Origin: Capnocytophaga periodontitidis
GTDB taxonomy: Bacteria; Bacteroidota; Bacteroidia; Flavobacteriales; Flavobacteriaceae
Assembly (NCBI RefSeq): GCF_016126015.1
Contig: NZ_JAEFDB010000004.1
Location: 153,201-217,200, forward strand
DNA length: 64,000 nucleotides
Direction: 5' to 3'
The notes under the pieces were generated by a model, which saw only the letters and a list, made by a program, of their open reading frames with translations, ran no database searches and was not told the DNA's origin. Of the stretch, positions 7,942-15,736 are shown in pieces. Numbering within the stretch: position 1 is the first letter of the stretch; each line of letters begins with the position of its first letter. The position numbers and the translations under genes were made by a program.

Positions 7942-9712
7942 AGTAACGTATTTTAGCTTCTTTTTGTCGGTCTTTAGAGAAATTAGTGATGCGTTTGAGA
8001 TAGCCTATCACCCGTGTCGCGTGGTCGATATTTTCAGAACCACAATGGGTGCAGTGGTCGTGCGTGTGTTTATCGATATAACCACAATCGTTGCACACGG
8101 TTACGCATATATTAAAGCAGAAGTAGTTACAACCCGTTTTAGCGGCTACATTTAGCAACTTATAAAAACCTTCGGCAGTGGTGTATTCTTCGAGATTGCA
8201 GTGGTAAGCCGAACCGCCGTCTAAGTACTGTATATAGTCGTTTCCGTGCAAATAGAACTTATCGATAAGGTTTTGAGAGCTGTCTTCCACAATATAGAAA
8301 TATGAATTGTAGCAATCACGTGGCACTTGCAAGCCGTCGGCTTTGTCCCACGCCGCATTCTTTACGCCTAAGTTCTCGGCAGGTACAAACTCGGTATTGA
8401 ACATAAAGCCGTATTTGGCTTTAGCTTCCTTGTTTTTGTCGTAAATTAGTTTGAGGTTTTTGTTGATGAATGCTTTATAGTCGGGGTTGTCGGAAATGCG
8501 AATGCCTAAATACTCGGCAGCTTCCACCATTCCGTTGATACCAACGGTGAGGAATTGTTTATCAAGTGAGATGAAGCCCGCATCGTACACTGGTAACATA
8601 CCCGCATCTTTGTAATCCTGAACAATAGCGCGGTAAGCTACTTGGTATTTATGGATATTATCTAAGGTGCGTTCCAACGACAAGTGTTTTTGGTAAAGGC
8701 GATTCATATTAATAGTTATCACATTAATACTACCGGTAGAAACACCTCCTGCCCCGAGTGAATAACTAAAGGTATTATCGGAAATTTCATTGCGCAAACG
8801 ACAGCAACTTGCCAAGGAGTCGGCGTTGTCCGATTGGTATACAAAGAAGGCATTCCCTTCGCTGAGCTCTTTGGCACAGAAGCGCGCAAAATGCTCGTCG
8901 TACACGTGTTTGTCCTTAGTGAGCATTGCTGCGGTTACTACAGGGAAGGTGAGTATCGCCTTGGTGCGTTCGATATTAAACCAATGCATAAAGAACTGTT
9001 GGAGCTTGTCTAAAGACTCATAAGAAGGTTTGCTACCATCGGGGTAAACGAATGTACCGAACATCGAATCGAAATAAGGGCGGTCATACAGCGATATGTT
9101 CCAGAATACCGACTGATAGCCACGTGCTGCTGCTGGCTGATTGATAGCGTATACTACGTGTTGCAGTTCGTTTTCTATCACTTCACGGTGGGTGTTGAGG
9201 TAATCGTCGCCATAGTCTTTGCGCGCAAAATGGTCGAAGTACATTAGGAACTCTACCGTTGCTACCGCTCCTGCAAATTGTGAGGAAACGGAAAAGAGGA
9301 AGTTCACGAACGACCCGCAATAGCTTGCTAAGTGTTGCGGAGCTTTGCTTTCACCGCCGAGTTTTACGAGCCCGTCCAAGAGCAAAGGATACATCGAAAC
9401 GCTCACACAATAAGGTTTGAGGCTCGTTTCGTCGTGCACGTAGATTTCGTGTTCCTCAATCTGACGGATATACTCATCGGCTAATTCTTTGCCAAAGAGC
9501 TGTTCGATTTTGTGAGACACGAGCGAACGGTTCACTTGGATATTGATATCTTTATTGAGTTCTGCCTCCATCGTAGCGATGTTTTTATGTGCCACATTGG
9601 CATTGGCATCGAAGAGAGACCCAGTAGCGGCATTGTGAGATTGTAGGTAATTTTCGATGAAATTACGCTTTGTTTGAAGCTGTTCAGCTGTAAGCTTAGT
9701 GAATTTAGACAT
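7922..9712 (-). CDS. nrdD: Anaerobic (class III) ribonucleoside-triphosphate reductase
   Basis: 596 residues. It makes deoxynucleotides without oxygen through a glycyl radical. The protein is shorter than the E. coli enzyme and begins without the N-terminal ATP-cone domain, so allosteric activity control by ATP/dATP may be absent or different. Near the C-terminus are a four-cysteine zinc site (CNDC ... CTHC) and RVIGYL, where Gly570 is the probable radical site. Upstream is a gap of 793 bases with a promoter about 300 bases away. It is co-transcribed with nrdG. Presence of the system fits an organism that can grow anaerobically. Confidence 0.95.
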   Translation of the reverse strand: MSKFTKLTAEQLQTKRNFIENYLQSHNAATGSLFDANANVAHKNIATMEAELNKDINIQVNRSLVSHKIEQLFGKELADEYIRQIEEHEIYVHDETSLKPYCVSVSMYPLLLDGLVKLGGESKAPQHLASYCGSFVNFLFSVSSQFAGAVATVEFLMYFDHFARKDYGDDYLNTHREVIENELQHVVYAINQPAAARGYQSVFWNISLYDRPYFDSMFGTFVYPDGSKPSYESLDKLQQFFMHWFNIERTKAILTFPVVTAAMLTKDKHVYDEHFARFCAKELSEGNAFFVYQSDNADSLASCCRLRNEISDNTFSYSLGAGGVSTGSINVITINMNRLYQKHLSLERTLDNIHKYQVAYRAIVQDYKDAGMLPVYDAGFISLDKQFLTVGINGMVEAAEYLGIRISDNPDYKAFINKNLKLIYDKNKEAKAKYGFMFNTEFVPAENLGVKNAAWDKADGLQVPRDCYNSYFYIVEDSSQNLIDKFYLHGNDYIQYLDGGSAYHCNLEEYTTAEGFYKLLNVAAKTGCNYFCFNICVTVCNDCGYIDKHTHDHCTHCGSENIDHATRVIGYLKRITNFSKDRQKEAKIRYYGNATV

Positions 9713-9824
9713 AATTTTTTATTTATTATTATTTCAGATACAAATTTTAATTTCTCGAGCATTAAGTTTCCAAGTTGTAATGATAATGGTCACTAATTTC
9801 TCTATTTTATTAACAATTTTCAAG

Positions 9825-9837
9825 TATGTGACACATA
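9825..9837. promoter_or_regulatory. Palindrome in the nrdD leader, possible regulator site
   Basis: TATGTG-A-CACATA is symmetric and resembles half-sites used by Crp/Fnr-type regulators. It is inside the predicted leader, 113 bases before the nrdD ATG. The regulator is unknown. Confidence 0.3.
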
Positions 9838-10015
9838 AGGAATGTTTATATAATACAAACATAGCTTAATAAGTTTATTTTTAACTCTCTTTTTTAGTTA
9901 GAGAGAAAGAAAGTGCTGAGAGATTTATATAAATCACTCATTTATAATGCATTGAATAATGTTGCTTTTATAAGTTCCCTAAAAAGGGGAAGAGTTTTTT
10001 CCTTAGTTGCTGGGG

Positions 10016-10023
10016 CAAAGGTA
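10016..10023 (-). promoter_or_regulatory. Likely nrdDG promoter -7 element
   Basis: TACCTTTG on the minus strand, with a TTG about 21 bases upstream. That TTG is part of the TGTTGATAA box at 10041-10049, so DnaA or another binder there would contact the -33 region. Confidence 0.5.
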
Positions 10024-10238
10024 CGGAATAAAGTAATAGGTTATCAACAAAATTAAAATAGTTATCAACAAAGTTATTAACAATTTTCGTTACTTATTCA
10101 TACTTAGGAGTTAAAGAGAAAAAACTCCGTTATTAAAATTTTGTAACAAAAATAGGATTACCTCTATCATAAATAATTTAGCAGGAAGTATTAACGATGT
10201 TTTCTATAAGAAGAAATTGCTAATTATCAATTGTTTTG

Positions 10239-10246
10239 TATCTTTG
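10239..10246 (+). promoter_or_regulatory. Promoter in front of the ParE-like remnant
   Basis: TATCTTTG with TTG at 10217-10219, spacing 19: a full Bacteroidota consensus. It survives although the gene after it is broken. Confidence 0.65.
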
Positions 10247-10261
10247 CAAAAAATAACACTT

Positions 10262-10495
10262 ATGATAAAATCTCAATTATTGAGATAATCACAATAAATC
10301 TCACTCTGATAAAATAGATGATGCCCTTTATAAATTAGAAGAAGAAATTAGTCTATCCCCATACTTTTTAGCTCAATATATATTATATAAGCGTAATTTC
10401 TAATATGGAAAATTTGCTATGTATTATCAAGTCTTAGAAGAGGAAAATCTTATCAGAATTATTTACTTCAGAAGTAACAAACAAAAACCTTTGTA
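10262..10495 (+). pseudogene. Decayed RelE/ParE-family toxin gene
   Basis: After an ATG at 10262 and a stop or shift near 10281, one frame (10284-10495) reads SDKIDDALYKLEEEISLSP, then a TAA stop at about 10401, and then YGKFAMYYQVLEEENLIRII to the final stop at 10495. The second part, with its YYxVLEEENxIRI motif, resembles the C-terminal half of ParE/RelE toxins. The N-terminal part of the domain is missing and there is no antitoxin gene beside it. It appears to be a dead toxin remnant behind an intact promoter. Confidence 0.6.
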
Positions 10496-10505
10496 ACATA
10501 AACAA

Positions 10506-11237
10506 ATGACTTTCTTTATCATCCTCATAGGTATCCTATGCTTCCTTCTCTTCCAACGATTAGCTAATCTACCCAATACTACAAAGGGTTTTGACAATCT
10601 ATTTCGCCCTCATATCTCTCCCGCAACTTTCGAACTCAACCTCCTCTCCCTCTGCTCTCTGGTTATCAAAGCCAACGGTCGCGTTACGCAAACTGAACTC
10701 GATTTTGTGCGCTTGCAATTCGTGCGCTTATATGGAAAGGAACGCGCTAATGAGGTCTTTCGAAGTTTCAACGAGCTCATAAAGAACAGAGCTATAGATG
10801 CCACTCGTGTAGCCATCTATGTGCGAGTGCGTACTACCTACGAAACCCGCTTGCAAATCTTGTATTTCTTGTTTGGCATTGCCGAATCGGATGGAGTGAT
10901 GAGTGAGGAAGAGGTACGACAAATACGAGAAATTGCATATCATTTTGCTATAGAAAACAGTGATTTTGAGAGTATCAAGGCAATGTTTGGCAGTAGCCAA
11001 AACGATAGTAACAACTCTTACAACACTACGCCTAATGCCTTGGCAAAGGCCTACGCTATCTTAGGATTACAATCCAATGCTACTGCTGAGGAAGTAAAAC
11101 AAGCCTATAGAAATATGGCAAAAAAATATCACCCCGATAGAGTGATTACTGAAGATGCTGCCATCAAAAAAGGCGCTGAAGAAAAATTCAAACAAGTACA
11201 AGAAGCGTACGAGCTAATTAGCAAATATCAAAATTAG
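10506..11237 (+). CDS. TerB-like and DnaJ-domain protein (DjlA-like co-chaperone)
   Basis: 243 residues. One N-terminal hydrophobic segment (about 2-18) is followed by a TerB-like helical region (about 45-155, with [15 protein letters not shown] and [15 protein letters not shown] repeats, the metal-loop pattern of TerB), a Ser/Asn linker, and a C-terminal J domain (about 178-243) with the HPD motif at 209-211. This order is that of DjlA, a membrane-anchored DnaK co-chaperone. The substrate is unknown. It ends just before the SRP RNA gene on the other strand. Confidence 0.85.
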   Translation: MTFFIILIGILCFLLFQRLANLPNTTKGFDNLFRPHISPATFELNLLSLCSLVIKANGRVTQTELDFVRLQFVRLYGKERANEVFRSFNELIKNRAIDATRVAIYVRVRTTYETRLQILYFLFGIAESDGVMSEEEVRQIREIAYHFAIENSDFESIKAMFGSSQNDSNNSYNTTPNALAKAYAILGLQSNATAEEVKQAYRNMAKKYHPDRVITEDAAIKKGAEEKFKQVQEAYELISKYQN

Positions 11238-11263
11238 CAAATTGTCAAATCGACAAATTACAA

Positions 11264-11366
11264 AAAAAAGTGGCAAGCGATCTACATCGCACCGCTACAA
11301 CCGAATACCTTTGCTGTGTTCCCACCCTGGAGGATTTTTCAGGAGCTGGTCGTGTAGGACTTGCCG
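11264..11366 (-). ncRNA. ffs: Signal recognition particle RNA, small bacterial type
   Basis: Read on the minus strand the ends pair (GGCAAG at 11365-11360 with CTTGCC at 11277-11272, and CUACA with UGUAG just inside). The tip has the universal SRP features: GUG-GGAA-CAC tetraloop hairpin with AGG on its 5' side and AGCA on its 3' side, the site bound by Ffh. A TACATTTG promoter lies just upstream with TTG 19 bases before it, and a run of eight T follows the 3' end. The exact ends are uncertain by a few bases. Confidence 0.88.
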
Positions 11367-11369
11367 CTG

Positions 11370-11377
11370 CAAATGTA
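11370..11377 (-). promoter_or_regulatory. SRP RNA promoter -7 element
   Basis: TACATTTG on the minus strand with TTG 19 bases further upstream; the RNA starts 4-5 bases after the element. Confidence 0.75.
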
Positions 11378-11420
11378 CTACTTTTTTATTACATAGCAAG
11401 TTTTTTTGAAAAAATTTTTG

Positions 11421-11428
11421 TACCTTTG
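11421..11428 (+). promoter_or_regulatory. ndk promoter -7 element
   Basis: TACCTTTG, 27 bases before the ndk ATG; it diverges from the SRP RNA promoter. Confidence 0.65.
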
Positions 11429-11455
11429 TGGCTGAAACTAATAAAACAACATACA

Positions 11456-11875
11456 ATGACTACAAACAGAACCCTTACAATGATTAAGCCCGATGCCGTT
11501 GAAAAAGGCTATATAGGGGCTATCCTTACCGACATTATCGCTGCTGGTTTTACCATCAAAGCGATGAAATTCACCCAGCTCACCCGCCGTGATGCCGAAC
11601 AATTCTATGCCGTACACAAAGGCAAACCTTTTTTTGAGAGTCTGCTCAACTTTATGACCCGTGGACCTATAGTAGCAGCTATCCTTGAGAAAGATAATGC
11701 TGTAGCTAATTTCCGTGAACTCTTAGGGAGCACCAATCCCGAAAACGCTGCCGAGGGTACTTTGCGCAAGAAGTACGCCACTTCACTAACCGAAAATGCC
11801 GTTCACGGTTCTGATAGCGATGAAAATGCCGCTATCGAAAGCCATTTCCATTTCTCAGAACGTGAAGTATTTTGA
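11456..11875 (+). CDS. ndk: Nucleoside diphosphate kinase
   Basis: 139 residues from the ATG at 11456 ([15 protein letters not shown]). The open frame extends 62 codons upstream, but that part is the SRP RNA gene on the other strand and the ndk promoter. The enzyme transfers phosphate from ATP to nucleoside diphosphates via a phosphohistidine. The active-site His117 lies in [13 protein letters not shown], the family signature. Length is normal. It is monocistronic. Confidence 0.97.
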   Translation: MTTNRTLTMIKPDAVEKGYIGAILTDIIAAGFTIKAMKFTQLTRRDAEQFYAVHKGKPFFESLLNFMTRGPIVAAILEKDNAVANFRELLGSTNPENAAEGTLRKKYATSLTENAVHGSDSDENAAIESHFHFSEREVF

Positions 11876-11957
11876 GTTAAAGAATATTTTTTAGCTGTTT
11901 AACAACTAAAATTTCACTATTTTGCCTCAAAAGTACTCATATTTATCATATACCCAA

Positions 11958-12437
11958 ATGAAAAAACTCCTTTTACTCTTAGCAATCCTATCGCTACAAT
12001 GTAGTAAATCACAGGATAGTGATAACAACACGGGCTTGAGCACTAACAAGATGCTCGCCCTCATCAACCAGCAACGCCAAAAAGGTTGTAACTGTGGCAA
12101 TACCTACTACAAAGCAGTACCACCCCTCAAGTGGAACACCACCCTCGAAAAAGTAGCCAAAGCCCATAGCGACGATATGCGTCGCCGTAATACAATGACT
12201 CACTATGGCAAAAACGGTGAAACCCCTGGTAATCGCCTCAGTAAAGCAGGCTACAAGTGGAGTACTTGGGCTGAGAATGTAGCTATGGGGCAACAAAATG
12301 AAGAAGAAGTGATGAAAAGTTGGCTCAGCAGCCCAGGACATTGCGCTAATATAATGAACCCCAATGTAACCGAAGTAGGTGCAGCTCATAGTGGCGACTA
12401 TTGGACACAACTTTTCGCCGCCCCCTCTAAACCCTGA
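11958..12437 (+). CDS. CAP/SCP-family lipoprotein
   Basis: 159 residues from the ATG at 11958; an upstream TTG start would overlap the probable promoter (TATTTTG near 11918). The signal peptide ends with a lipobox-like LSLQC. The mature part is a CAP (cysteine-rich secretory protein/PR-1) domain: LALINQQRQKG, then LKWNTTLEKVAKAHSDDM, MTHYG, WAENVAMGQ and the conserved SSPGHCANIMNP segment. Bacterial CAP proteins are secreted, and their biochemical role is mostly unknown. The His and Glu residues of the CAP cavity are present. It is followed after 9 bases by the TatD-like gene, so they are probably one transcript. Confidence 0.85.
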   Translation: MKKLLLLLAILSLQCSKSQDSDNNTGLSTNKMLALINQQRQKGCNCGNTYYKAVPPLKWNTTLEKVAKAHSDDMRRRNTMTHYGKNGETPGNRLSKAGYKWSTWAENVAMGQQNEEEVMKSWLSSPGHCANIMNPNVTEVGAAHSGDYWTQLFAAPSKP

Positions 12438-12446
12438 CACCTGAAA

Positions 12447-13025
12447 ATGTACTTAGACATTCACTCTCATACTCAGCATTCCACAGCTGATACTTTAGTG
12501 ATTCGTAACCAATACCCTCTTACAGCCAATACTACCGAACCCTTCTCGGTAGGCATACATCCTTGGTATGTAGAGAATTGGAAACTACAATGGGAAGTCT
12601 TGGTACCTTTGGCAAAACATCCCAACTGCTGGGCTATTGGCGAATGTGGGATCGACAAAAACATCACCACTCCCCTACCCCTGCAGCAAGAAATCTTTTT
12701 AAAACACATTTACTTAGCCGAAACCTTAGAGCTTCCGCTCATCATCCATTGTGTAAAAGCCTATTCAGAAGTCCTTCACTTGCGAAAAATCACTAAAACC
12801 AAACAGCTCTGGATACTCCACGGTTTTCGCAAAAATCTAAAAGTCGCCGAAGAATGCATCGCTCATAACATTGCCCTTTCTTTTGGGAAACCCCTCACCT
12901 ATTCACCTCAGCTACAGGAAGTTTATAAAAGTATTTCACCCGAATATCGCTTTTTTGAATCTGATGATGAAGAGATGTCTATTTCAAAATTTACTAATTT
13001 TCTAATTGACAAATTTGCAAATTAG
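12447..13025 (+). CDS. TatD-family metal-dependent hydrolase
   Basis: 192 residues. It begins MYLDIHSHTQH with the HxH metal motif, followed by VGIHPWY, AIGECGID and LIIHC, the usual TatD series. The last motif is FFESDDEEMSI in place of the common ETD. At 192 residues it is shorter than E. coli TatD (about 260), as is normal for the Bacteroidota form. TatD proteins are metal-dependent DNases. The start is close behind the CAP gene, suggesting an operon. Confidence 0.85.
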   Translation: MYLDIHSHTQHSTADTLVIRNQYPLTANTTEPFSVGIHPWYVENWKLQWEVLVPLAKHPNCWAIGECGIDKNITTPLPLQQEIFLKHIYLAETLELPLIIHCVKAYSEVLHLRKITKTKQLWILHGFRKNLKVAEECIAHNIALSFGKPLTYSPQLQEVYKSISPEYRFFESDDEEMSISKFTNFLIDKFAN

Positions 13026-13037
13026 AAAATTACTTTG

Positions 13038-13045
13038 TACTTTTG
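13038..13045 (+). promoter_or_regulatory. rpsU promoter -7 element
   Basis: TACTTTTG with TTTG at 13014-13017, spacing 20. The -33 part lies in the end of the TatD-like gene. Confidence 0.7.
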
Positions 13046-13060
13046 CGCCCTGAAAATTGA

Positions 13061-13069
13061 AAGGAGGTG
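13061..13069 (+). promoter_or_regulatory. Full Shine-Dalgarno sequence in front of rpsU
   Basis: AAGGAGGTG ends 8 bases before the rpsU ATG and can pair fully with the 16S rRNA 3' end. Such sites are rare in this window, where leaders are mostly A-rich. It decides the start at 13078. Confidence 0.85.
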
Positions 13070-13077
13070 TAATCACT

Positions 13078-13272
13078 ATGTTAATAATCCCTTTAAAAGA
13101 CGGAGAAAGCATCGATAAAGCTTTAAAACGTTACAAACGCAAATTCGACCGCACTGGTGTAGTACGTGAACTACGTGAAAGACAACATTTCACCAAACCA
13201 TCTGTACGCAGAAGAACCGAAATCCAAAAAGCTCAATACATTCAACACTTGAAAGACCAAGAAGAAGTATAG
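13078..13272 (+). CDS. rpsU: 30S ribosomal protein bS21
   Basis: 64 residues from the ATG at 13078 (MLIIPLKDGESIDKALKRY). It is the standard small basic protein, with RRRTEIQKAQ near the C-terminus. bS21 binds the small subunit next to the anti-Shine-Dalgarno end of 16S rRNA. In Flavobacteriia it helps hide that sequence, and ribosomes lacking bS21 can use a Shine-Dalgarno site; the strong site here fits autoregulation by that route. It has its own promoter and terminator. Confidence 0.96.
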   Translation: MLIIPLKDGESIDKALKRYKRKFDRTGVVRELRERQHFTKPSVRRRTEIQKAQYIQHLKDQEEV

Positions 13273-13296
13273 CTTTTGTTAAATAACAAAATAATG

Positions 13297-13339
13297 AGGT
13301 AATAGATAGAGTTATCACAACTCTTATCTATTACCTTTT
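13297..13339 (+). terminator. rpsU terminator
   Basis: A long stem, AGGTAATAGATA ... TATCTATTACCT with one bulge, is followed by TTTTG. Confidence 0.75.
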
Positions 13340-13454
13340 GTTTATTTTATACATTAAATATTGATTTTCAATAACTTAAAATAATTTGTTACATTCATCA
13401 CAAAAAACTTACTTCTTTATCTCTCAATGATTTGCATTTTTTTATAAAAAGTAC

Positions 13455-13462
13455 TACCTTTG
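13455..13462 (+). promoter_or_regulatory. Promoter of the BspA-like lipoprotein gene
   Basis: TACCTTTG with TTTG at 13431-13434, spacing 20. Confidence 0.7.
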
Positions 13463-13506
13463 TCCCGAAATTGAAATGAAAGTATAATAATACAAAAAAT
13501 TTAGCA

Positions 13507-14937
13507 ATGAAAACTACATTTTTAACATTAATGGCAGCAACGTTAGCTGCAACTGCACTCACTGGTTGCAAAAAAGACAGTGGAGGTGACGACGACAATG
13601 TCATAAGATTTACAGATCCAAATCTAACAGTAGCTGTAGATAAAACAGCTCAAGTAAAACTCTTTGTTCCTTCTGGTTCTGGAGTGACCGATATTAAATC
13701 TAATAATACTCAAGTAGCTATCGCAGGAAGAACAGGTAACTACCTCTTCATAAGTGTAAAAGGAGTAAAAGAAGGAGATACTACAGTAGAAGTTAAGAAT
13801 GGTAATCGCTCTCAAAAAGCTGTACTCAACGTACACGTGTTTAAAGAAAACGTAGAAAATAAAAATGGCTTTAAAGTAGATGCAAGTACTATCTTCCTCA
13901 AAAAGAATGAAGTAACCAATCTTAGAAGTCGTATCAAAGAAGGATCTGGCAACTATACTATGTCAGTAGGAAATACAGCTTTCGCCGATGAGTTAGGCAA
14001 CTTCCAAGTAAGAGGAAAAGGTGAAGGTTTGCACCACGAAATCACTTTTAAAGATGTAGATAAAAATCAAGAAGTTAAAGTACCTGCTTATGTAATTATA
14101 CCTTTCAAAGCAATAAGCGCCCCTACCGAGTTGAGCTTAAATAGTACTTACAATATCAACTTACAAGGAGTTTATACCACTACTACTACTGATGATGGTA
14201 CTACTAATGGCCGTTTTGATAGAGTACAAATGACTACTGATGGCAGTGTAACAGCTGTATTTTCACTTGAAACTGTTTATGATCGAGTAAATCGACCTAT
14301 TGGTAAAGCAGTGTCTGGTATCAAAGTAACCGCTAAAAGCGTAGGTACAGGCAGTGTGAATCTTATCAACGGCGACGGACAAATATTGAAACTTAACTTT
14401 ACTATAAAAGCTTCAGTACCTACTAGCTATTTCATTGTAGATGCCGATGGTGTCCTTACTGTAAAACCAGGAGCTGTATTACCTCCTCACGTTGATATAC
14501 CTGCTGATGCTAAAAAAATAGGAAGAGAAGCTTTTAAAGATAAAGATATTACAAGCGTTGATTTGAAAAATGTAGAAGAAATAGATGAAGACGCTTTTCA
14601 TGGTTGTGTTAACTTAACTACTGTTACAATGACAAGAGTAAAAGTAATAGGTAAAAGTGCTTTTAGAAATACTAAATTAACAGAAATCGACTTACCTGCT
14701 TCTGTAGAAAAAATAGAAAAAGGTGCTTTTGATATAACAAATTTAGTAAAAGTAACTTGTAGAGCCACTACTCCTCCTGCAGTAGGTACTTCTTTCCGTG
14801 CAACTAATGCTGAACGACGTGTGCTTTACGTTCCTGCAGGTAGTATTGATACCTATGCAAGTAGTTGGGGTACAGAAATAGCATCTTACTTCAGAGGTTT
14901 AAGAACTAATGGCTACAAACCTTACCCTATTCAATAA
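13507..14937 (+). CDS. BspA-like leucine-rich-repeat surface lipoprotein
   Basis: 476 residues. The signal peptide ends at the lipobox LTGC (Cys21), followed by KKDSGGDDD, a likely surface export signal. Residues about 35-320 are beta-rich, with Ig-like segments and no clear family. Residues about 335-430 form LRR_5 repeats of the BspA type: IGREAFKDKDITSVDLKN, IDEDAFHGC, IGKSAFRNTKLTEIDLPAS and IEKGAFDITN. The C-terminal part (RVLYVPAGSIDTYASSWG) is the usual cap of these proteins. BspA-like proteins bind host proteins or other bacteria; the ligand here is unknown. It is a single gene. Confidence 0.85.
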   Translation: MKTTFLTLMAATLAATALTGCKKDSGGDDDNVIRFTDPNLTVAVDKTAQVKLFVPSGSGVTDIKSNNTQVAIAGRTGNYLFISVKGVKEGDTTVEVKNGNRSQKAVLNVHVFKENVENKNGFKVDASTIFLKKNEVTNLRSRIKEGSGNYTMSVGNTAFADELGNFQVRGKGEGLHHEITFKDVDKNQEVKVPAYVIIPFKAISAPTELSLNSTYNINLQGVYTTTTTDDGTTNGRFDRVQMTTDGSVTAVFSLETVYDRVNRPIGKAVSGIKVTAKSVGTGSVNLINGDGQILKLNFTIKASVPTSYFIVDADGVLTVKPGAVLPPHVDIPADAKKIGREAFKDKDITSVDLKNVEEIDEDAFHGCVNLTTVTMTRVKVIGKSAFRNTKLTEIDLPASVEKIEKGAFDITNLVKVTCRATTPPAVGTSFRATNAERRVLYVPAGSIDTYASSWGTEIASYFRGLRTNGYKPYPIQ

Positions 14938-14961
14938 AATTTAAAACTAACATACTTCGGA

Positions 14962-14995
14962 AAACCGTTATAAGTCCCCCTTATAGCGGTTTTTC
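14962..14995 (+). terminator. Terminator after the BspA-like gene
   Basis: AAACCGTTATAA / TTATAGCGGTTT (one mismatch), with a TTTTT tail. Confidence 0.85.
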
Positions 14996-15015
14996 TTTGT
15001 ACTATTCACTTTTCA

Positions 15016-15648
15016 ATGGAAGGATATATTTTTGATTTAGACGGCGTACTCGTAGATACCGCCAAGTACCATTACCGCGCGTGGAAAACTATCGCTCAAG
15101 AATTTGGCTTTGAGCTCACTCCTGCACATAACGAGCAACTCAAAGGCATAGGTAGGGAGGTCTCTCTGCACAAAATACTTCAGTGGGCAGGTAAAACACT
15201 GCCTGAAAATGAGTTCCAAGCCTTAGCTCTCCGCAAAAACGAACTCTATTTGCAGTATATCGCCCATATCGATAGCAGTGAACTGCTCGTAGGTGTAGCC
15301 GATTTTCTGCATTCGCTGAAAAACAAAGGTAAGAAGATTGCCTTAGGCTCTGCCAGCAAGAACGCGCGTTTAGTATTAGAGCGCACAGGCATTTTGCCGC
15401 TGTTTGATGCTATTGTTGATGGCACTATGGTAACTCAAGCCAAACCCAACCCCGAAGTCTTCCTCAAAGCTGCTGAACTTTTGCAACTACCTCCTGCCCA
15501 GTGCTGTGTGTTTGAAGATGCCCCTGCAGGCGTACAAGCTGCTAAAGCCGCTGGAATGAGAGTCATAGGGGTAGGAGAGGAGCAAGTACTTTGCGCTGCC
15601 GATGAGGTAATTCCTGATTTTTCGTCATTCGTACTTCATTATTCGTAA
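15016..15648 (+). CDS. pgmB: Beta-phosphoglucomutase
   Basis: 210 residues, HAD superfamily. The nucleophile motif FDLDGVLVDT has Asp7 and Asp9, and it is followed by KYHYRAW, typical for beta-phosphoglucomutase rather than other HAD phosphatases. GSASKN, QAKPNPEVF and FEDAPAGVQAA complete the active site. It converts beta-glucose 1-phosphate to glucose 6-phosphate during maltose/trehalose breakdown. No maltose phosphorylase gene lies beside it, which is unusual for pgmB. A start immediately behind the previous terminator leaves little room for a promoter (none clear). Confidence 0.9.
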   Translation: MEGYIFDLDGVLVDTAKYHYRAWKTIAQEFGFELTPAHNEQLKGIGREVSLHKILQWAGKTLPENEFQALALRKNELYLQYIAHIDSSELLVGVADFLHSLKNKGKKIALGSASKNARLVLERTGILPLFDAIVDGTMVTQAKPNPEVFLKAAELLQLPPAQCCVFEDAPAGVQAAKAAGMRVIGVGEEQVLCAADEVIPDFSSFVLHYS

Positions 15649-15681
15649 TTATTTTATAATTTTGCACTTATAAACAATAAT

Positions 15682-15727
15682 AGGTAACAAGTAATTAGGT
15701 AATACCTCTTACTTCTTACCTCTTACC
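15682..15727. repeat. AGGTAAC word repeat before maeB
   Basis: AGGTAACAAGTAAT plus AGGTAA is followed by its inverted form (CTTACTTCTTACCTCTTACCT region). The same word is found at 25774-25794 and, degenerate, at 24337-24360. Confidence 0.6.
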
Positions 15728-15736
15728 TAAAATCAA

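Larger units (their letters stand above)
9713..10238. promoter_or_regulatory. nrdDG upstream region with long leader
   Basis: No gene is seen. The likely nrdD promoter (10016-10023, minus) predicts a leader of about 300 bases. Within it are a perfect odd palindrome TATGTGACACATA (9825-9837), the arms ATGTTT/AAACAT around 9842-9862, and a CTCTCT...AGAGAG hairpin at about 9885-9905. DnaA-box-like TTATCAACA lies at 10041-10049 and 10062-10070. No known riboswitch is recognised. Confidence 0.4.

Noticed and set aside
11270..11455. 62-codon N-terminal extension of Ndk
   Set aside because: This stretch is the SRP RNA gene on the opposite strand plus the ndk promoter; Ndk proteins begin at the MTTNRT start.
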